Of a stretch of DNA of 64,000 nucleotides, positions 43,801 to 56,256 are shown one piece after another. The stretch is from Arachnomyces sp. PD_36. Lineage: Eukaryota; Ascomycota; Eurotiomycetes; Onygenales; Arachnomycetaceae. The stretch spans positions 62,001 to 126,000 of the forward strand of contig JANTQE010000004.1 of assembly GCA_032988195.1 (NCBI GenBank), written 5' to 3'. Each line of letters opens with the position of its first letter. Positions within the stretch are counted from its first letter, which is position 1. Under the pieces are notes generated by a model. The model saw nothing but the letters and a program-made list of their open reading frames with translations, was not told the DNA's origin and did not search any database. The position numbers and the translations under genes are program-made.

Positions 43801-46800
43801 AACCCACCCAGCGTTGGGCAAAGTTTCGCGCTCTCGACTAGTCAGTTTTTCAACGGTCTTCCAGATCTGGCAGATATGGGTGTTACCGCAGGAATGGATT
43901 CCTCTCACCTGTTGACGTACATACTCGAGCAGATTTTCGAAAGGTGTGGAGCAAGCTCTCCCTTCCTCACAGTGACAAGTTATGTCACTCATAAAGGAGA
44001 CGCCATTGATCAGCGATCATTCGCCAATCTCACCTTCCCCAAGTACCCTGATATCGTGATTAATTGGCTGGTAAAGAATGTTAAGCCGACAGCCGCAGTT
44101 GTCATTTCACAGTAATGTCGAGAAGTCGGGAAAATGATGAGAATTTGTGATAATAGCAGTATTCATTTTGCCGGGAAACCATCCATGACGGACCTTGCCC
44201 ACGGCAAAACTCTGGGGGAACACGCAAGGTGAAACCGTTCGTCCTGGGATGATGAGATGTCCGAGATGCTTGTTTTTGCCGGGGCCAACCGAAGATATGT
44301 ATGTACATATGTCCAAGGCGGTGGGAGCCGGGTTGCCCTGGATAAATGATATGCTCCTTGTTTGGGAGGAAGAACGATCAACTGTGGTTTATTATTATTA
44401 TCATACTGGTACAGAGTAGTCGGCGGACTGAGGTTTGCAATCCCTTGTCAGGATAGTTGTCCAACACACAATCGCTGACGCGAGAATCTCTCGTCAATCT
44501 CCACGATCTTCCTCGGATTATCTTCTCCTTTTGTTTAAGCGAGACCGACGCAGGGCAGATGAGGAAGCCAAATCCCGATCAATTCTGAAAGGGTTCCCTG
44601 AAACCCTTCGCTGCAAAGAGAAGGGGGAAAGCAAGGAAGAAAGATGTCGTGTGTATAGCCGAGACAGTCGGCCAGTTCTGTGCCTGAACAAGGTACCAGG
44701 GCTAACAACTTTTCCCGTTCATTCATCATTACCATGGAGGAGCAGTTATCCACCCAACTGTCTGTGCAGATATCCCAACCATAAAACAGAACATGTTCAT
44801 CACCAGCCGTGTGGGAGTCTCCTCCATCGAGGTACCGAAAACTTAAAAAAGAGATCCTATCTGAAACGCTGAACCCTGTCTAGGTCGGCTTGGAATTTTG
44901 GACAGAAACAGCGATAAACTTTGGTGGCAGTTTCAAGGAGATCTCACATGGCTTCTCACCATTCTTGCCGCGGTCAGCCACCACAACTGCGAGATTTCTT
45001 TTGATGGCGTTGCTGAGATCAACAACCCCTTCCACATCGACAGTGATCACACACAAGACACCCGATTAACCTTGTCGTGGGTTCGACAACCAGTGTTGAG
45101 TGTTGACCAACGAAGCGATCAATCCCCGTTATCCACCCTGCCGAACAATTTCGCGGGGTAAAAGTAACCAGGGATGCTGATGCTTTGCATCCCCGTGTCC
45201 AGGACATGATTCATTGACAGAGAGGCGGAGGGACGTTGCATGTTCAAGTGTCAGCAGAACGAAATAGTATATATGGAAGCTCATGCCCCGAGGTATCACA
45301 GAGGGCAAACCTCATGTGAGAGAATCACTCTGAAGTCGAAGGATGCTACGGGGGAGACTGATAGTTGGAGCCAATGCAGCCAAGAGAGACGAGAGCTTCC
45401 CCAACAGAAGACATGTTACATACGTGAATGTCAAGATGGCAGGTTTTGATTGTCGTATCAAGAGTCGAGTTTCTGCACCCGTGAAACTGGCGGCCACGAA
45501 GAACTCCCCACGCCAAAGACGTCGCCTTTGCTCAACTTGAAGAATTCGAGATATCAGGATGGAAGGTTGGGGGTCCCTCGTTTTGGATCGATGAGTCCAA
45601 GCCGCCGTTCGCTCTCTTCGGGATACTCTTCCAGCCCACTGCTGCTGCTTTAAGTATAAGTTGCGAAACAACGATGATTTGGAAGGGACATTGTGGGCAG
45701 ATACCCAAATTTCACAGGTCGAGAGTTGCCTGAACATGCTCGACGCCTTTATCACAACCCCCACGCCAAAAGCGATCTCATTTCACCCAGCAGTCGATGC
45801 GTTTTCTTTGCAGGCTCCCAGTACAGTATCTTGAACAAATTATTAACCCCCAATGTCACAATCCGACGACGATAATGTTGACACCTCTTCTTCTGTCGTA
45901 TCTTCAGCTGTCCTCCCCTGTGAGATGAAGAATTGAATACCAAAGACGGGAAGCCCAGATTCGGGATGGACACGAGTGATCTTCAAAACGCCCTTGGTAC
46001 TCGTATCTTTTCTCTCACACGATTCTCGGATCATGTTTCCCCTTCACCAGCGTTTCTCTCCACCGAATCAATGGCCCGGAACAAATCACGCTGGAAAAGC
46101 TTGAATGAGATAATCGAAGGCTGACGTTGATGTATCTTCTCGAATACTATTTTTCGTCGTCAACAACAGTGGACGTGGGAGATTTTCATGGAAAGAGACT
46201 AAAATCACGGCCTCGTACCCTCTCTTTCACTCGGTTCCAATCACTTTCCTCCATCCGCCCATGATATCAAATCACTCACTATCTGCTGAGGGTGCCCCTT
46301 GCCCTGAGCTCTCAAAATATCTCCCCTGACGTGGAGGTGGACTTGATCTTTGAGATCTTAAAATTACTCGTGATGCCTTGTTTCTATTTATATATCCCTC
46401 CGTACTCCACAGATCATCAGAATATCAACTTTGGCGTCTTTCCTCGAGTCTCGATTCCCCCATCCCTCTTATGATCTCCAAATTGATAGTTAAAATGCGA
46501 ATACCCCTTCAAGAAGGAAAAATGTCGCTCTCACTGTCATGTATCACTCCTGTTCAAAAATATCATTCGTGTTACCCCTTTCTCTGTTCTCCCTTCCCTG
46601 CTTCGAGGGGGACAAGCCTCAAGGATCCTCTTGACCCTTGGCCCCTGACCCCCCGGTATGTCAGAATTGCACCGCACCTCAGGGGATTTTGGGGAAGCTA
46701 GAAGAATGGAAGAATAAAAAGGAAGTAAGCCCGTCAAGACAAATCATGCTTGACCATGGTAATTGTTCCTGACAGCGGGCGGGGCGTGTACTTCGTAAGA

Positions 46801-48378
46801 CGTACGCTCTTATGCACGCAAGCCCCAGGGCTCTTAACTCGGAGCTGAAAATACTTTGCCCAACAACAATAGCTGAACATCACTCGACGCGATGAGGAGG
46901 ATTGACTTATATAATTCCCGGTAAACACGTCGGCTCAACTTTCCATTGTTACGAATATTGGAAGAGGGGCGTCCGCAGGGACATGGTCTCAATTTAGCCA
47001 GGGGAAATGAGAAGAAATCTTGTACACAGGCACCGGCCGAACTCCCTGGGATATGATGTGTCAAGCACGCGACTGTTCCCAGTCAGGGAGAACTCTTTTC
47101 TTATGTCGAGGATCATGGGTTATATATATCTCTCTCCGATATATCTGACCTCCGACCGCATCGCCCAAGGGGTTCAAAAACCTTGCGATACTCGACTTTA
47201 CATACTCTCACATTGTTTATGCAATGATGACAGATTATATCTACCCTGCGCATTCTTACCTCAAGGGAGGACACAGTACACCGTACAGCAGTGAACCCAG
47301 CACGCTACTGTCATACCATTCATTCTCCGAAAGTTCCACTTCACATAATCCTTCATGCCCAGTCTTGAAAGTGACGTGAGCAAGGCGGGGAGGTGAGATG
47401 AAGAAAAAATAACGCGAGGAGAGATCGCTCCGCTGGAATGAGAGTGGAGAGTTATGGGGTCTCTTAGGATGCCTTGCGGCGGAAAAAATGTGATATTCTT
47501 CACCGTTGTTCCTTCGGGAATGAAGGAAGGGGCCAAAAATCCGAACTTGCTCTTTATTTCACCGCTTCGAAGCCTCTGGGGTGTTTTTTGATAGCGTAGA
47601 TACTGACCATTGGGGTTAAGATATTCGATAGTCACGGAAAGGAACGGAGGAATTAGGCAGATACCATCCTGCAGAGCGATGAAATTCGGTGCTAGTGGAT
47701 AGACGAGAGGAATCTATTCTATCAAGTAGTGAGAATATATTTGATTTCGATTTCATCTTCTAGTGTCTTCCTAGATTACGACGAACAGCCCTTTTCGCCA
47801 AACGTCCGATATCAACCTCCATAGAAAGAAATTTCGTAAGTACAAGTAGGTGAAGTGAACAACTGATGCTCTCGTCGTCGACCTTCTTCTTCAGTCCTGG
47901 TTCAACAGGTTCAACAGGTTCAACAAGTTGATAGAAACACGAACTTCCGAGTCAATTTCTCCCTCTCAAGCTTTCGCGTTGTCCAGTATTTCCCGTCCAT
48001 CACCGTTCTCACCCTTCATCTTCCCTCCACTCATCAGGGGGGCACCTAAAACATCAAGAGAAACCCCTTCCCAAACCCGAGCTAAATATGCAAGACGCAA
48101 AATAAAAGGTAATAGTAGTAATGCATGGGAAAAGATACAGGATGAAAATAAAGGAATAAAGATTAAAGACCCAAGTCTCCGACGCCCACAATTATAGCAC
48201 CGTTTTAAGATGAACCGATGATAAGCCATCGCTTTTGTTACATGAAGACGCTCTTTAGATATCGCCGTAGCCGGAAAGCGGAATAGGAAAAGGTATATAT
48301 GGGTTGTAGAAGAGACCCGAGATTCGGTTAGAGAACATCCGAGGCGCGGGATGGGAGTTGATGAAGACGGCCGAGTTC
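40845..48378. other. 7.5-kb region without recognisable gene
   Basis: Between the start of the CRIB gene and the stop of ctr9. Every open frame is short (none over about 150 codons) and none resembles a known protein. Base composition is ordinary and not obviously AT-biased. Many stretches are CT- or GA-rich like fungal promoters and leaders. A 9-bp tandem repeat lies at 47899-47925. The part next to ctr9 includes its 3' UTR. Confidence 0.55.
47899..47925. repeat. Three tandem copies of GGTTCAACA
   Basis: Perfect 9-bp copies at 47899-47907, 47908-47916 and 47917-47925, followed by a diverged partial copy. Confidence 0.85.
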
Positions 48379-51300
48379 TCAGTCGGCATCGTCATCCTTC
48401 ATTTCTGTATCCTCATCTCCACTGCCGGTTGTACCGTTCGCCTTGACATCTGGCTTGTCGTCAAACAAGTCGTCGTCGTCTCCACCAGCCGCATTTGCGC
48501 CGGTGTCATTCTCCTCATCCTCATCCTCATCGTCTTCAATTCTCCGGTTGAGTCGAGAGCGTCGAGACTGGACACGCTCTCCAGTATCCTCATCATTATC
48601 GCTGGGGACATCGTCCATTTCCTGGTCCTTACCGGCCTCGGCAGTTGTATCCGCAGCAGCAGCTTCTTCATCGCTATCGGACTCAACCACAATCTCACTG
48701 CTCTTGTACTTATTATTCTTCTCCTTTGCGGTGGATCGCCTCTCGAGCTTCCTCTTCTTCTTCGGTGCTGGCCTGGTTTCTGCACGGCTACTCCCATCGC
48801 TCTCATCCCCGTCCTTCCTAGACTCGAGCTCTCCATCGGTTTCGGCGTCTTCCACCTTCTTCTTGCGCTTAGCACCACCCTTCTTCTTCTTTCTTTTCAC
48901 CTTATCACCCGTCTCCGAGTCGGTAGTGTACTCCGCAGCTTCCCGTTCGCGTTCTTCTTGGGTGCGCTGCTCCGCGAGTTTCTGCGACTCCTCGACCAGC
49001 TGCTGCCTCTCCTCGGCAATCTTCCTCTTTCTCTCCAACTCGGCCTCTTCAGCTTTGCGCCTTTCCTCTTCTCGTTTCTTGGCTGCAGCTTCTCGCGCCT
49101 CACGTGCCAGCTGTAGTTTAGTTGCATTCTTTTCTTCATATTCCTTCTGACTGGCCGAAGCACGTTCCAGCTGTTTGCGCATCGTGTTGCGACCCATGGT
49201 AGCTCGCTGTTCGAGAGCATCCCGAGGGTACGGTGGATTCTTTGCCTTCGCGATTTTATCAAACGACTCGATCGCCTCATCAACCCCAGCTGCGATGGAC
49301 TGGACATCTTCAAGAGTTCGCTGCGCTTCGGGGAGTGTATGGATAAGAGTGGCCAGCTGGTATTGCACGAATGCAACATTGAACTCAAGATGTACGTGCT
49401 CGGGGGCAACTGATTTCGCCCGTTGTGCGTAATCCAAGGCCGTTTTCATTGCAGAGACGTTTTGCTCCTGCTTCCCCTTGAGGAACCAGACTCGTCCAAG
49501 GCACGCGAGCACTTGAACATCCTTACTCCTATCCTTAGATAGAGCAATCTCATACTAGAAGAAAATTAGCAAAAACCAGCGGCTCTACGATAAGCGAGAA
49601 ACTTACATTCTCAATAGATTTCGAGAACTGCCTCAACTCAGCGTAAACGTGCCCGAGGTTAAGGTAAACGCACGCATCCCGCAGTGTGTCTCGAACCTTG
49701 GAGAAAATCTGCACAGCCCTGTTGAAATCTTTCTTATCATCCACGAGAGCAATTGCAATACCCTGCGCAGCATAAGAATTCTTCGGGTCCAACTGAAGTG
49801 CTTTGTCGAAAAATTCCACCGCTTTCTCGTACATCTTTCGCCTCTTATCCTTCTCCTGGTCGGTCTCGCGTCTCATGTCCCGGGCAGAGAGCAAGTAGAT
49901 GTTGCCCATTCCGGTCAAAGAGTATCTATCATGCTTGTCATGACCCTGCAAGGTGTGCTTATAATGGCGCTGCTCGTGATCCTCTGCAATGTTCGCCACA
50001 CGTCTTTTCGACTTGCTCAGATACCAGCCAAAAAGCGCGCGGACTTCGAGATTAGTTGAGTCGGCTTCGTACAGTTTAGCCATCTTCTTGGGGCCTTCGT
50101 CAGTCGGGCTTTGCTTGAGAGCGATATAAGTCAAACGTGCATTGGCCTCAGTGTAGTCGCTGTGTCTTTCTAGAAGACCTTCGTAGACCTTCTTCGCGTC
50201 ATCTGGCATGTTCGAAGCTTCATAGGTACGGGCAAGATTGTAGCTAATCGTGGTGACGAGGGCGTCTGTGTCCATGCTATCGTCCTTCTCACGAGATTTG
50301 ACGCAAGCGTTCAGAGCGATTTGGAACATGTTTCTAGCCTGCTCAATCTTTTCGGCTTGATACAAGAAGCAAGCCATGTTGTTAAGCAGCTGAGGTGGCA
50401 GGTGTTCTCGGAGCATGGCAGTCTGAGTCTCTTCGTCCACATCATCATCGGGGTAATCCTCCTTTGGAATCTGCTTGAACTGCATCTCTTCGACTTGACG
50501 GAGACACTGCATACTCTTATCTGGAGCGACCGATTCGTAAAGCCTCGCAAGATAGAGTAAAACCGACTCATCAGGGGACATCTTTTTCTTTTCATCCTTC
50601 CACATGAGGCGAACGGACTCGAGGAGGTTCGTCGCCTTTTTAATTTCTGCAGATTTATCCTCCTTAGTTGCCTGGGCTGCAAAGACATCCTCAGCATAGA
50701 GGGCTCCGAGCAAGACCATAGATTCCGGGTTCTTGTTCTGCTGGACAGCCTTTTCTAAGCGGTACTTCGCGCCATCATAGTCCTTCATTTTGACTTGCAT
50801 CTGAATAGCGCCAAACTTCGCCGGCAGATATCCTCTATCGTTACCTCCCTTTGCCTGGTCGGATCGATTATAAAAGTCGCGAGCTTTAGTGATATTCTCT
50901 TCATAATGCTCCTTGCAAGCCAGCAAATACCACCCATCACTAGCGATTGCATTGACATCTGTAAGTTCGATCGCCTTGCGCGCAAGGGATTCGACAGTGG
51001 AGTACGCTTTGCGAAGGAGGAAATAGCTTCCGAACACGGCACAAGTCATCGGATCTTCGTTATCCAGCTTAAACGCCTTTTGTGTGTATTGGGTCATCGC
51101 TTTCTTATAAAGGGAGCCAAAGGCGGGATCGCTTGTCGCATGGCGAGAGCTGTCGTAAAGATAGTATATTCCGAGGAGAATGTTGGCAACCTTGGAATCT
51201 GGGTTCTGCGCTCCTAGTTAGCTATAATGCATAAAGTTTCCAGAGGAAGGGGACAAACCAGAGCCAAAGCACGGTTCCAGGCAACCTTTGCCTGGTCCTT

Positions 51301-52113
51301 CAAGTTCAATTGCCATAAACAGCAGCCAATACCAATACGCGGGTCTGGGTCTCTGAGGCCAGGCATCTTCGTCAATGCCTCCTGGTAACCTTCAAGAGCT
51401 TCGCTATATCTCCCCATCATGTATTGCGCTCTTGCGCGCCCAAGAATAGACATCACATTTCGGCCGTTGAAAATCTTGGAAGACTCGTCGAAAGATTTCA
51501 GCGCCTGCCGTAGAGAGTCCACCCTCTCCGACGTATCAACAGCTCCGGGACGAAGGGGTTTCGATGGAGGCTGTAGAGACGCGCGTAGTAGTGAAAGGAC
51601 ACCACGGTTGAGAAATAGTGGAGGAAACGCGGGATTAAGTCGAGAGGCTTCGTTCAAAGTCGCGGTTGCGGCCTGGAGATAGAAATCCTTGGTCTTTACC
51701 TCGGAGTGAAGCTGGCCTTCTGGGGCGACCCTGGGTGCCCGTCGGCTTTTTAGCAGATATAACCAGCAAACCCATCCTAGTAGTCCCAGCTTCTCCTTCG
51801 TAGAGCCCTGCGCCAACGAGGCCAATCCCTTGTTGAGGATATCGATCGCGAGGTCAACCTGATTCTGTTTCGCGTATGCAAGGGCGATAATGACCCAAAA
51901 GTTTTTCGCGGCTTTCTCGTTGTCTAACAGGGTACAGAGCTCCGTGGGGTCGTCGGGGAGCTCTTCGAGACTAACTTCGACTTCGCTATCGAAGGTGGAA
52001 ACGGGGATATCGATGGCGGATGGTATGTCGGAGAATCGGGCGTTAGCAAGGGAAGCTCCAGCCAAATCATCGACACCCGCCCCGTTCGCGAATCCGGTCT
52101 GTAGAGGAGCCAT
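48379..52113 (-). CDS. ctr9: Paf1 complex subunit Ctr9 (TPR protein)
   Basis: Ctr9 is the scaffold of the Paf1 complex, which travels with RNA polymerase II and supports histone H2B ubiquitination and H3K4/K36 methylation. Exons on the minus strand are 52113-51259, 51205-49607 and 49554-48379, giving 1209 aa, the normal size. The N-terminal two thirds are TPR repeats (for example PTELCTLLDNEKAAKNFWVIIALAYAKQNQVDLAIDIL, LGRARAQYMMGRYSEALEGYQ, NNMACFLYQAEKIEQARNMF). A long charged coiled-coil (EEKNATKLQLAREAREAAAKKREEERR) precedes an acidic Asp/Glu/Ser tail ending MKDDDAD. The first intron uses an unusual GTTTGT donor. An upstream CACGTG site lies about 270 bp before the ATG. Confidence 0.97.
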
Positions 52114-52802
52114 GTTGGTGAGGGTGCTTCGCGGGTTTCGGATGATGGAGAAGTGAAGGGCTGGAAGGAGTTCAGCGCATTGTCCGAGGCTCCCTGGGTG
52201 AATTGAATTTGCAGTTCACAGGTCCAGAAAAAAAGAAAAAGATATGTGAGAACTGCGGAGAGGTTGTCGGAGGAAAAAGAGGTCCAGGTGGTTGTCCGCC
52301 AGTGTCTTCACTGACATCCTCAATAGCGACTTTTTTCCTCTTCATTGAAGAGTTCCCATTTTGATGTCCAGCCACCGGATACAGTCACGTGATACCAAAC
52401 ACTTGCTTGCCAGCACCAAACACTCCTGTCTTTATGTTAAAGATAGAGACTACGGAGTAGAATGGGTTCGAATCCTCGAGAAATCTTCGGACTATAGAGA
52501 TAGAGCTCGCGATTCCATTGGTATTTTGAAGAAAGGTGATAATATTGTCTTGGTTTGGACGTTGTTCAAAAAAAGCCTCCCCTTACATTAAATAACTTTG
52601 AGTTAATAAACGCATGAACTGATTGATCTATAAACAAAATGGGAGTCGTTAATTCTAGGTATCCATGCAATCATACCCTATCCACGCCGATATCTGCCAG
52701 CTTGGAGTAAGCCAATCCGCCCGGACTCTCTAAGTAACTCCCGCCTCGCCTTCAAATAACGGCCCAAATCCAAAAGGGATAGTTCGAAGATAGCACAATG
52801 AA
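52114..52802. promoter_or_regulatory. ctr9 promoter/leader and acyltransferase 3' region
   Basis: 689 bp. It contains GTCACGTGAT at 52384-52393. A minus-strand upstream open frame (ATG 52345 to stop 52172, 57 codons) ends 58 bp before the ctr9 start and may be a uORF. Confidence 0.5.
52384..52393. promoter_or_regulatory. GTCACGTGAT site upstream of ctr9
   Basis: Same CACGTG core and flanks (RTCACGTGAY) as the mid1 and ess2 upstream sites, with one different end base. Confidence 0.5.
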
Positions 52803-54091
52803 TTAGAACTTGAATATTTGTCGAGCAACTAAGGCGAGTATACCTAAGACGACAAATACCTGAGATAGCTCAAACCAGTGGCCTAACTTGACCTCTGTTT
52901 CGATGTATCCGGATTTCGCGGGATTCTCCGAGATGTCCTCCCCGCCATCGTCATCTGTTGGAAACCTGCCGGTTTCGTAGAAATGCTCAAGAAGTTGGTC
53001 TTTTTCAGCCCAGCGTTCAGTGAGCCAGATCTCAAATTCCTTCTGATCATCGAGAGGAATATCCGAAATGGCAAATCGCCTCCAATGCATGTTCACCGAT
53101 TTTGGAGGCCGACCCTGGAGGTAGGTAGAACGGAGGGTAAAATATTTATCAGGAAATTGCCCCTTGCTATTGGAACATTAGCTATTACTACTAAGAAGGA
53201 GGACGCTGTAAAAACTTACGGTGGGCCTTCGTAGCCAATGGTACAGTCATACATCCAATCAACTGTACCCCTGAGTTGTTGCAAACAGAAGAACAGCCCA
53301 GTAGATCGAGGAAGGATTTGGTGTTTAAACGGAGTGAGCCCCTGCTTTTTCCCGTACGCATCGCTTATCCTCCGGGTGTTTTCTGATAAGTTTGTACCCT
53401 CAGGGAATATCAATAGCCACATGGGATCAAGCGTCTGGGAACCAGAGAGCGGGCCACTATGTTTGGCCTTCAGCTTCTCCAATCTATGTTGTAAGCGTGG
53501 TTTGTCCGATAGCCACTTCCGAGCCATGAAGATGAACCCGTAGAACATCATGCCCTGCCCGACAATAGGAATGTACTTAAGGGACTCCTTCAGGATGATG
53601 TAAATATGCCCGTGCATCCTCCCAGTATATGCAACCCACCACAGGTAGAGCCAGTCGGTGTATACCTGGTGGTTGGCAATGAGGACGATACGTTCGGGGA
53701 AGTCGGTCCTTAATCGCCCATCCTTGGTGATCTGTAGCTGACCACGAACACTCTTATCCCCACTCACCCTGACCGGGGTCGGACATGCCCATTGTGTGAT
53801 TGCCGAGATGACGATACCGAATGACCGTTTCGTCAAGGCCATGTACGCATAGTAATAGTCTTTATTTATAAAATAGAGAGGTGATCCGACTAGCTGAGTA
53901 ACGACAATAATGACGCAACAGCCATTAAACCAGGCGGAGAGGAGGAGCATCCGAAGGACTTGAACGACGGCCCCATGCTTTAACGACGGTTCTGATTCCG
54001 GGTTCTTCGATTTATCCTTCAATAATCCGCTGTCTCCTGGAATGGAGTGGTCGGCTTGTGGATTCCGCTGTTTCGCTTCGTTGGAAGCCAT
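52803..54091 (-). CDS. Lysophospholipid acyltransferase (AGPAT/LCLAT1-like membrane protein)
   Basis: Transfers an acyl group to a lysophospholipid in the ER; closest in layout to AGPAT3-5/LCLAT1 and the yeast Psi1/Cst26 group. Exons on the minus strand are 54091-53220 and 53166-52803, giving 411 aa. After a hydrophilic start come hydrophobic helices (MLLLSAWFNGCCVIIVVTQL). The catalytic NHxxxxD motif is NHQVYTD (residues 140-146), and FPEGT is at 229-233. Downstream are YTDWLYLWW, MMFYGFIFMARKW and the C-terminal NMHWRRFAISDIP and EIWLTERWAEKDQLLEHFYETG blocks typical of this subgroup. The protein ends in a hydrophobic helix. The acyl acceptor (phosphatidate, PI or cardiolipin precursors) cannot be told from the sequence. 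Confidence 0.93.
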
Positions 54092-55069
54092 AATGAAGTT
54101 TCTCTTCTCTTAGGATAGTAGAGGACGATGGAAACGGGTGTCTGTGTATCTAGAAAGGAAACCCGAGGTCTCCGTTCCTTTTATAAAGAATTGCAGGTGA
54201 GCTTCCAACACAACAATGCGGTGAGGTATATACTTCAGGCACAGCTCTGTACCTAACGAATGGGAATGGCCATGCAACCGAACCTCAGGAACACAACTAT
54301 CCACAGTCCAAAGAGGGAGTCCGCATAAACAACAACAACAGGAAGCAGCTTGCCAGATAGTTGGGAAGTGAAGGGGTTTAACTATCTGACGAGCATGCTG
54401 TAGCCTAAGAGGGAGAATCACAGGAAGAGAGCAAGAGAGAAAGAGAGTGTGTGACCTTTTTTCTGTTTGTTGGCATGTGACTCTAACAGCTGCCTTGCCA
54501 AGAGTTTCAACCCCTGTCCATCAACGTCAAGCTTTCTTTTCACGAAAAGCTTCATTTCTGGACAGAACAAGATCCGGATGATTTGAGATCCCTCGAATTA
54601 AAGCACGTATCGTGCGGGAAAGTGTCATGCGTGATGGGCCTCTCCACAAGATAAAGCATGAATCGGTTGCTGTTTCTTTAATAAAGCCTTTAGTTGGTTG
54701 CTCTTGAAAACAATGAAGTTGCTCCAGTGTTCTTGCGTGGATCTAGACGAAAGCTCAACGACGTAACACTTTTCCACCCCCAGAATCGTCTGAAAAAATG
54801 AGTGGAAAATAAGGCATCTTGGGTTCTTGAGGGGCTCTATCTTCTAGGAGCATCTGCAACATCTTTCAAAGGATCCGAGAGTTGTCGAAATGTCTAATTC
54901 TTACGAACAACTGGAGTCCTTAGTACTCCATAACTTGCTTTGAATCGCCTAAATCCCGGAATACTATCAACTATGGGCGAAAAGCATCAGACACGAGGCT
55001 CTAGGATTACAGCGGCGACCGAGAGGCATATCTCGGCTTACCACAGCAGGAGTTTGTGCCTCTCCTCGA
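54092..55069. other. Intergenic: acyltransferase promoter and sequence left of the reductase relic
   Basis: About 1 kb of mixed sequence. A possible upstream part of the relic near 54960-55069 is too decayed to recognise. No gene seen. Confidence 0.5.
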
Positions 55070-55693
55070 AGTGACGGCCACCATGTGATCTTAACGGGCT
55101 CCACGGGCTCCTTAGGGAGTTATATCCTTGCTTCGATGCTTGAAGATGATACCGTTCCTCGGGTTTACTGCTTATACAGAGCGGCGGATGGCAAAGGGAC
55201 TCAACTGAGAACTTTTCAGAGCAAAGGCATAAGCATAACTGAGAAAGAGATGTGCGATAAACTCGAATTCCTACAAATCGATCTTGGCCGAGAGAATTTC
55301 AGGCTGGAGGAAAGAAGATAGCTCTAGTTAACCGAATCTGTGGATATGATAATACATAATGCCCGGGGGGTAAACTTCACCTCGTCTCTCGAGACATTTG
55401 AAAAGGTTCACATCCGCGGACGCGGAGCTTCGTCGACTTCAGCATCAGAAGCAAGTATCAATCCCACATATATTTTATCTCTTCACTCGCAATTGCCATG
55501 CGTTGGGCTGAGAAGTACGATACTCTTGTCCCGGAAAGTTATATTGAGGACCCCGATCTTTCCCCAGATGTTAGGTACGCGGAATCGAAATATGTTGCTG
55601 AAACACATCTTAAAAACTTCCTCTGCTCGATCCGGAATTCCAACAACTGTGATTCGTGTCGGACGGCTTGGAGGCCCAACAACCAAGGTTTAA
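55070..55693 (+). pseudogene. Relic of an NRPS-like / Lys2-type NAD-binding reductase domain
   Basis: The conserved nucleotide-binding start VILTGSTGSLGSYIL (from 55085), then PRVYCLYRAADGKG, is the N-terminus of the thioester-reductase domain (Male_sterile/NAD_binding_4 type) found in aminoadipate reductases and NRPS-like enzymes. Later landmarks DMIIHNARGVNF, RWAEKYDTLVPESY, RYAESKYVAE and TTVIRVGRLGGPTT appear in the right order but in three frames. Two in-frame TAG codons (55319-55321 and 55325-55327) and frameshifts near 55418 and 55620 break the frame. The adenylation and carrier domains that should precede it are not visible. The domain is truncated after GGPTT. Fungal family membership is clear; the original substrate is unknown. 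Confidence 0.85.
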
Positions 55694-56256
55694 AACGCAG
55701 GACGCAGGACAAGCTTCCCAACTGCTAGATATTTAAAGATATAGTCGTTCCCCACTAGTAGATATATAGTAATCAGCCTGAGAGGTATTTATCTTCCAAC
55801 CTTTCCTGCTGTTGCTCGTTGGACGTTGGGCGGTTGGACGTCGAACGTCATGATAATCTGAGCCGGAAAAACTTTCTAGCGATCCTACATATCAGCCGAC
55901 CAAAATACAGGCCAAGAGCTACAACCCAAGCTTCCCAGTACTATGTTGAGTTGCTAAACGTCTACCCGTTATACAAAAAACTTCATATAATTATCACTCG
56001 TTGGATTTGGATAAACGGGCGGTCATGCTTCTAAGTGGTGACTAACTAGTAATTCGTTCCTGTTGCTGGGTTGAGATAACAGAAGCTACCTATCTGGGGA
56101 TATATACTACATCCCCCCCATGGCTAGGACGCAACTCAGTGTGAAGAACATCTGAAAACGGGTTTGTTTTCACTATAAACCCATCAGAATAGACCATTCG
56201 AACCTGGGCCCCTGCTTTACGACAAACGATAAAGATCTTTGCCACCTCCAAGCAAA
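55694..56256. other. Intergenic right of the relic and pos5 promoter
   Basis: AT-rich decayed sequence followed by the pos5 leader. No further reductase landmarks could be read. Confidence 0.5.

Noticed and set aside
43789..44115. 108-codon open frame in the gene-free region
   Set aside because: No recognisable motif, no supporting splice sites, and equal-length frames occur on the other strand; typical of chance.
45312..45764. 150-codon minus-strand open frame in the gene-free region
   Set aside because: Composition is unlike the real genes here and no family features are seen.
40845..48378. RIP-mutated transposon as explanation for the gene-free region
   Set aside because: No strong AT bias or excess TpA is apparent by eye, and no transposase or reverse-transcriptase fragments could be read in any frame.
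52465..52475. GGTTCGAATCC, a perfect tRNA B-box sequence
   Set aside because: The flanks do not form a T stem, and no A-box, acceptor stem or anticodon arm is found upstream.
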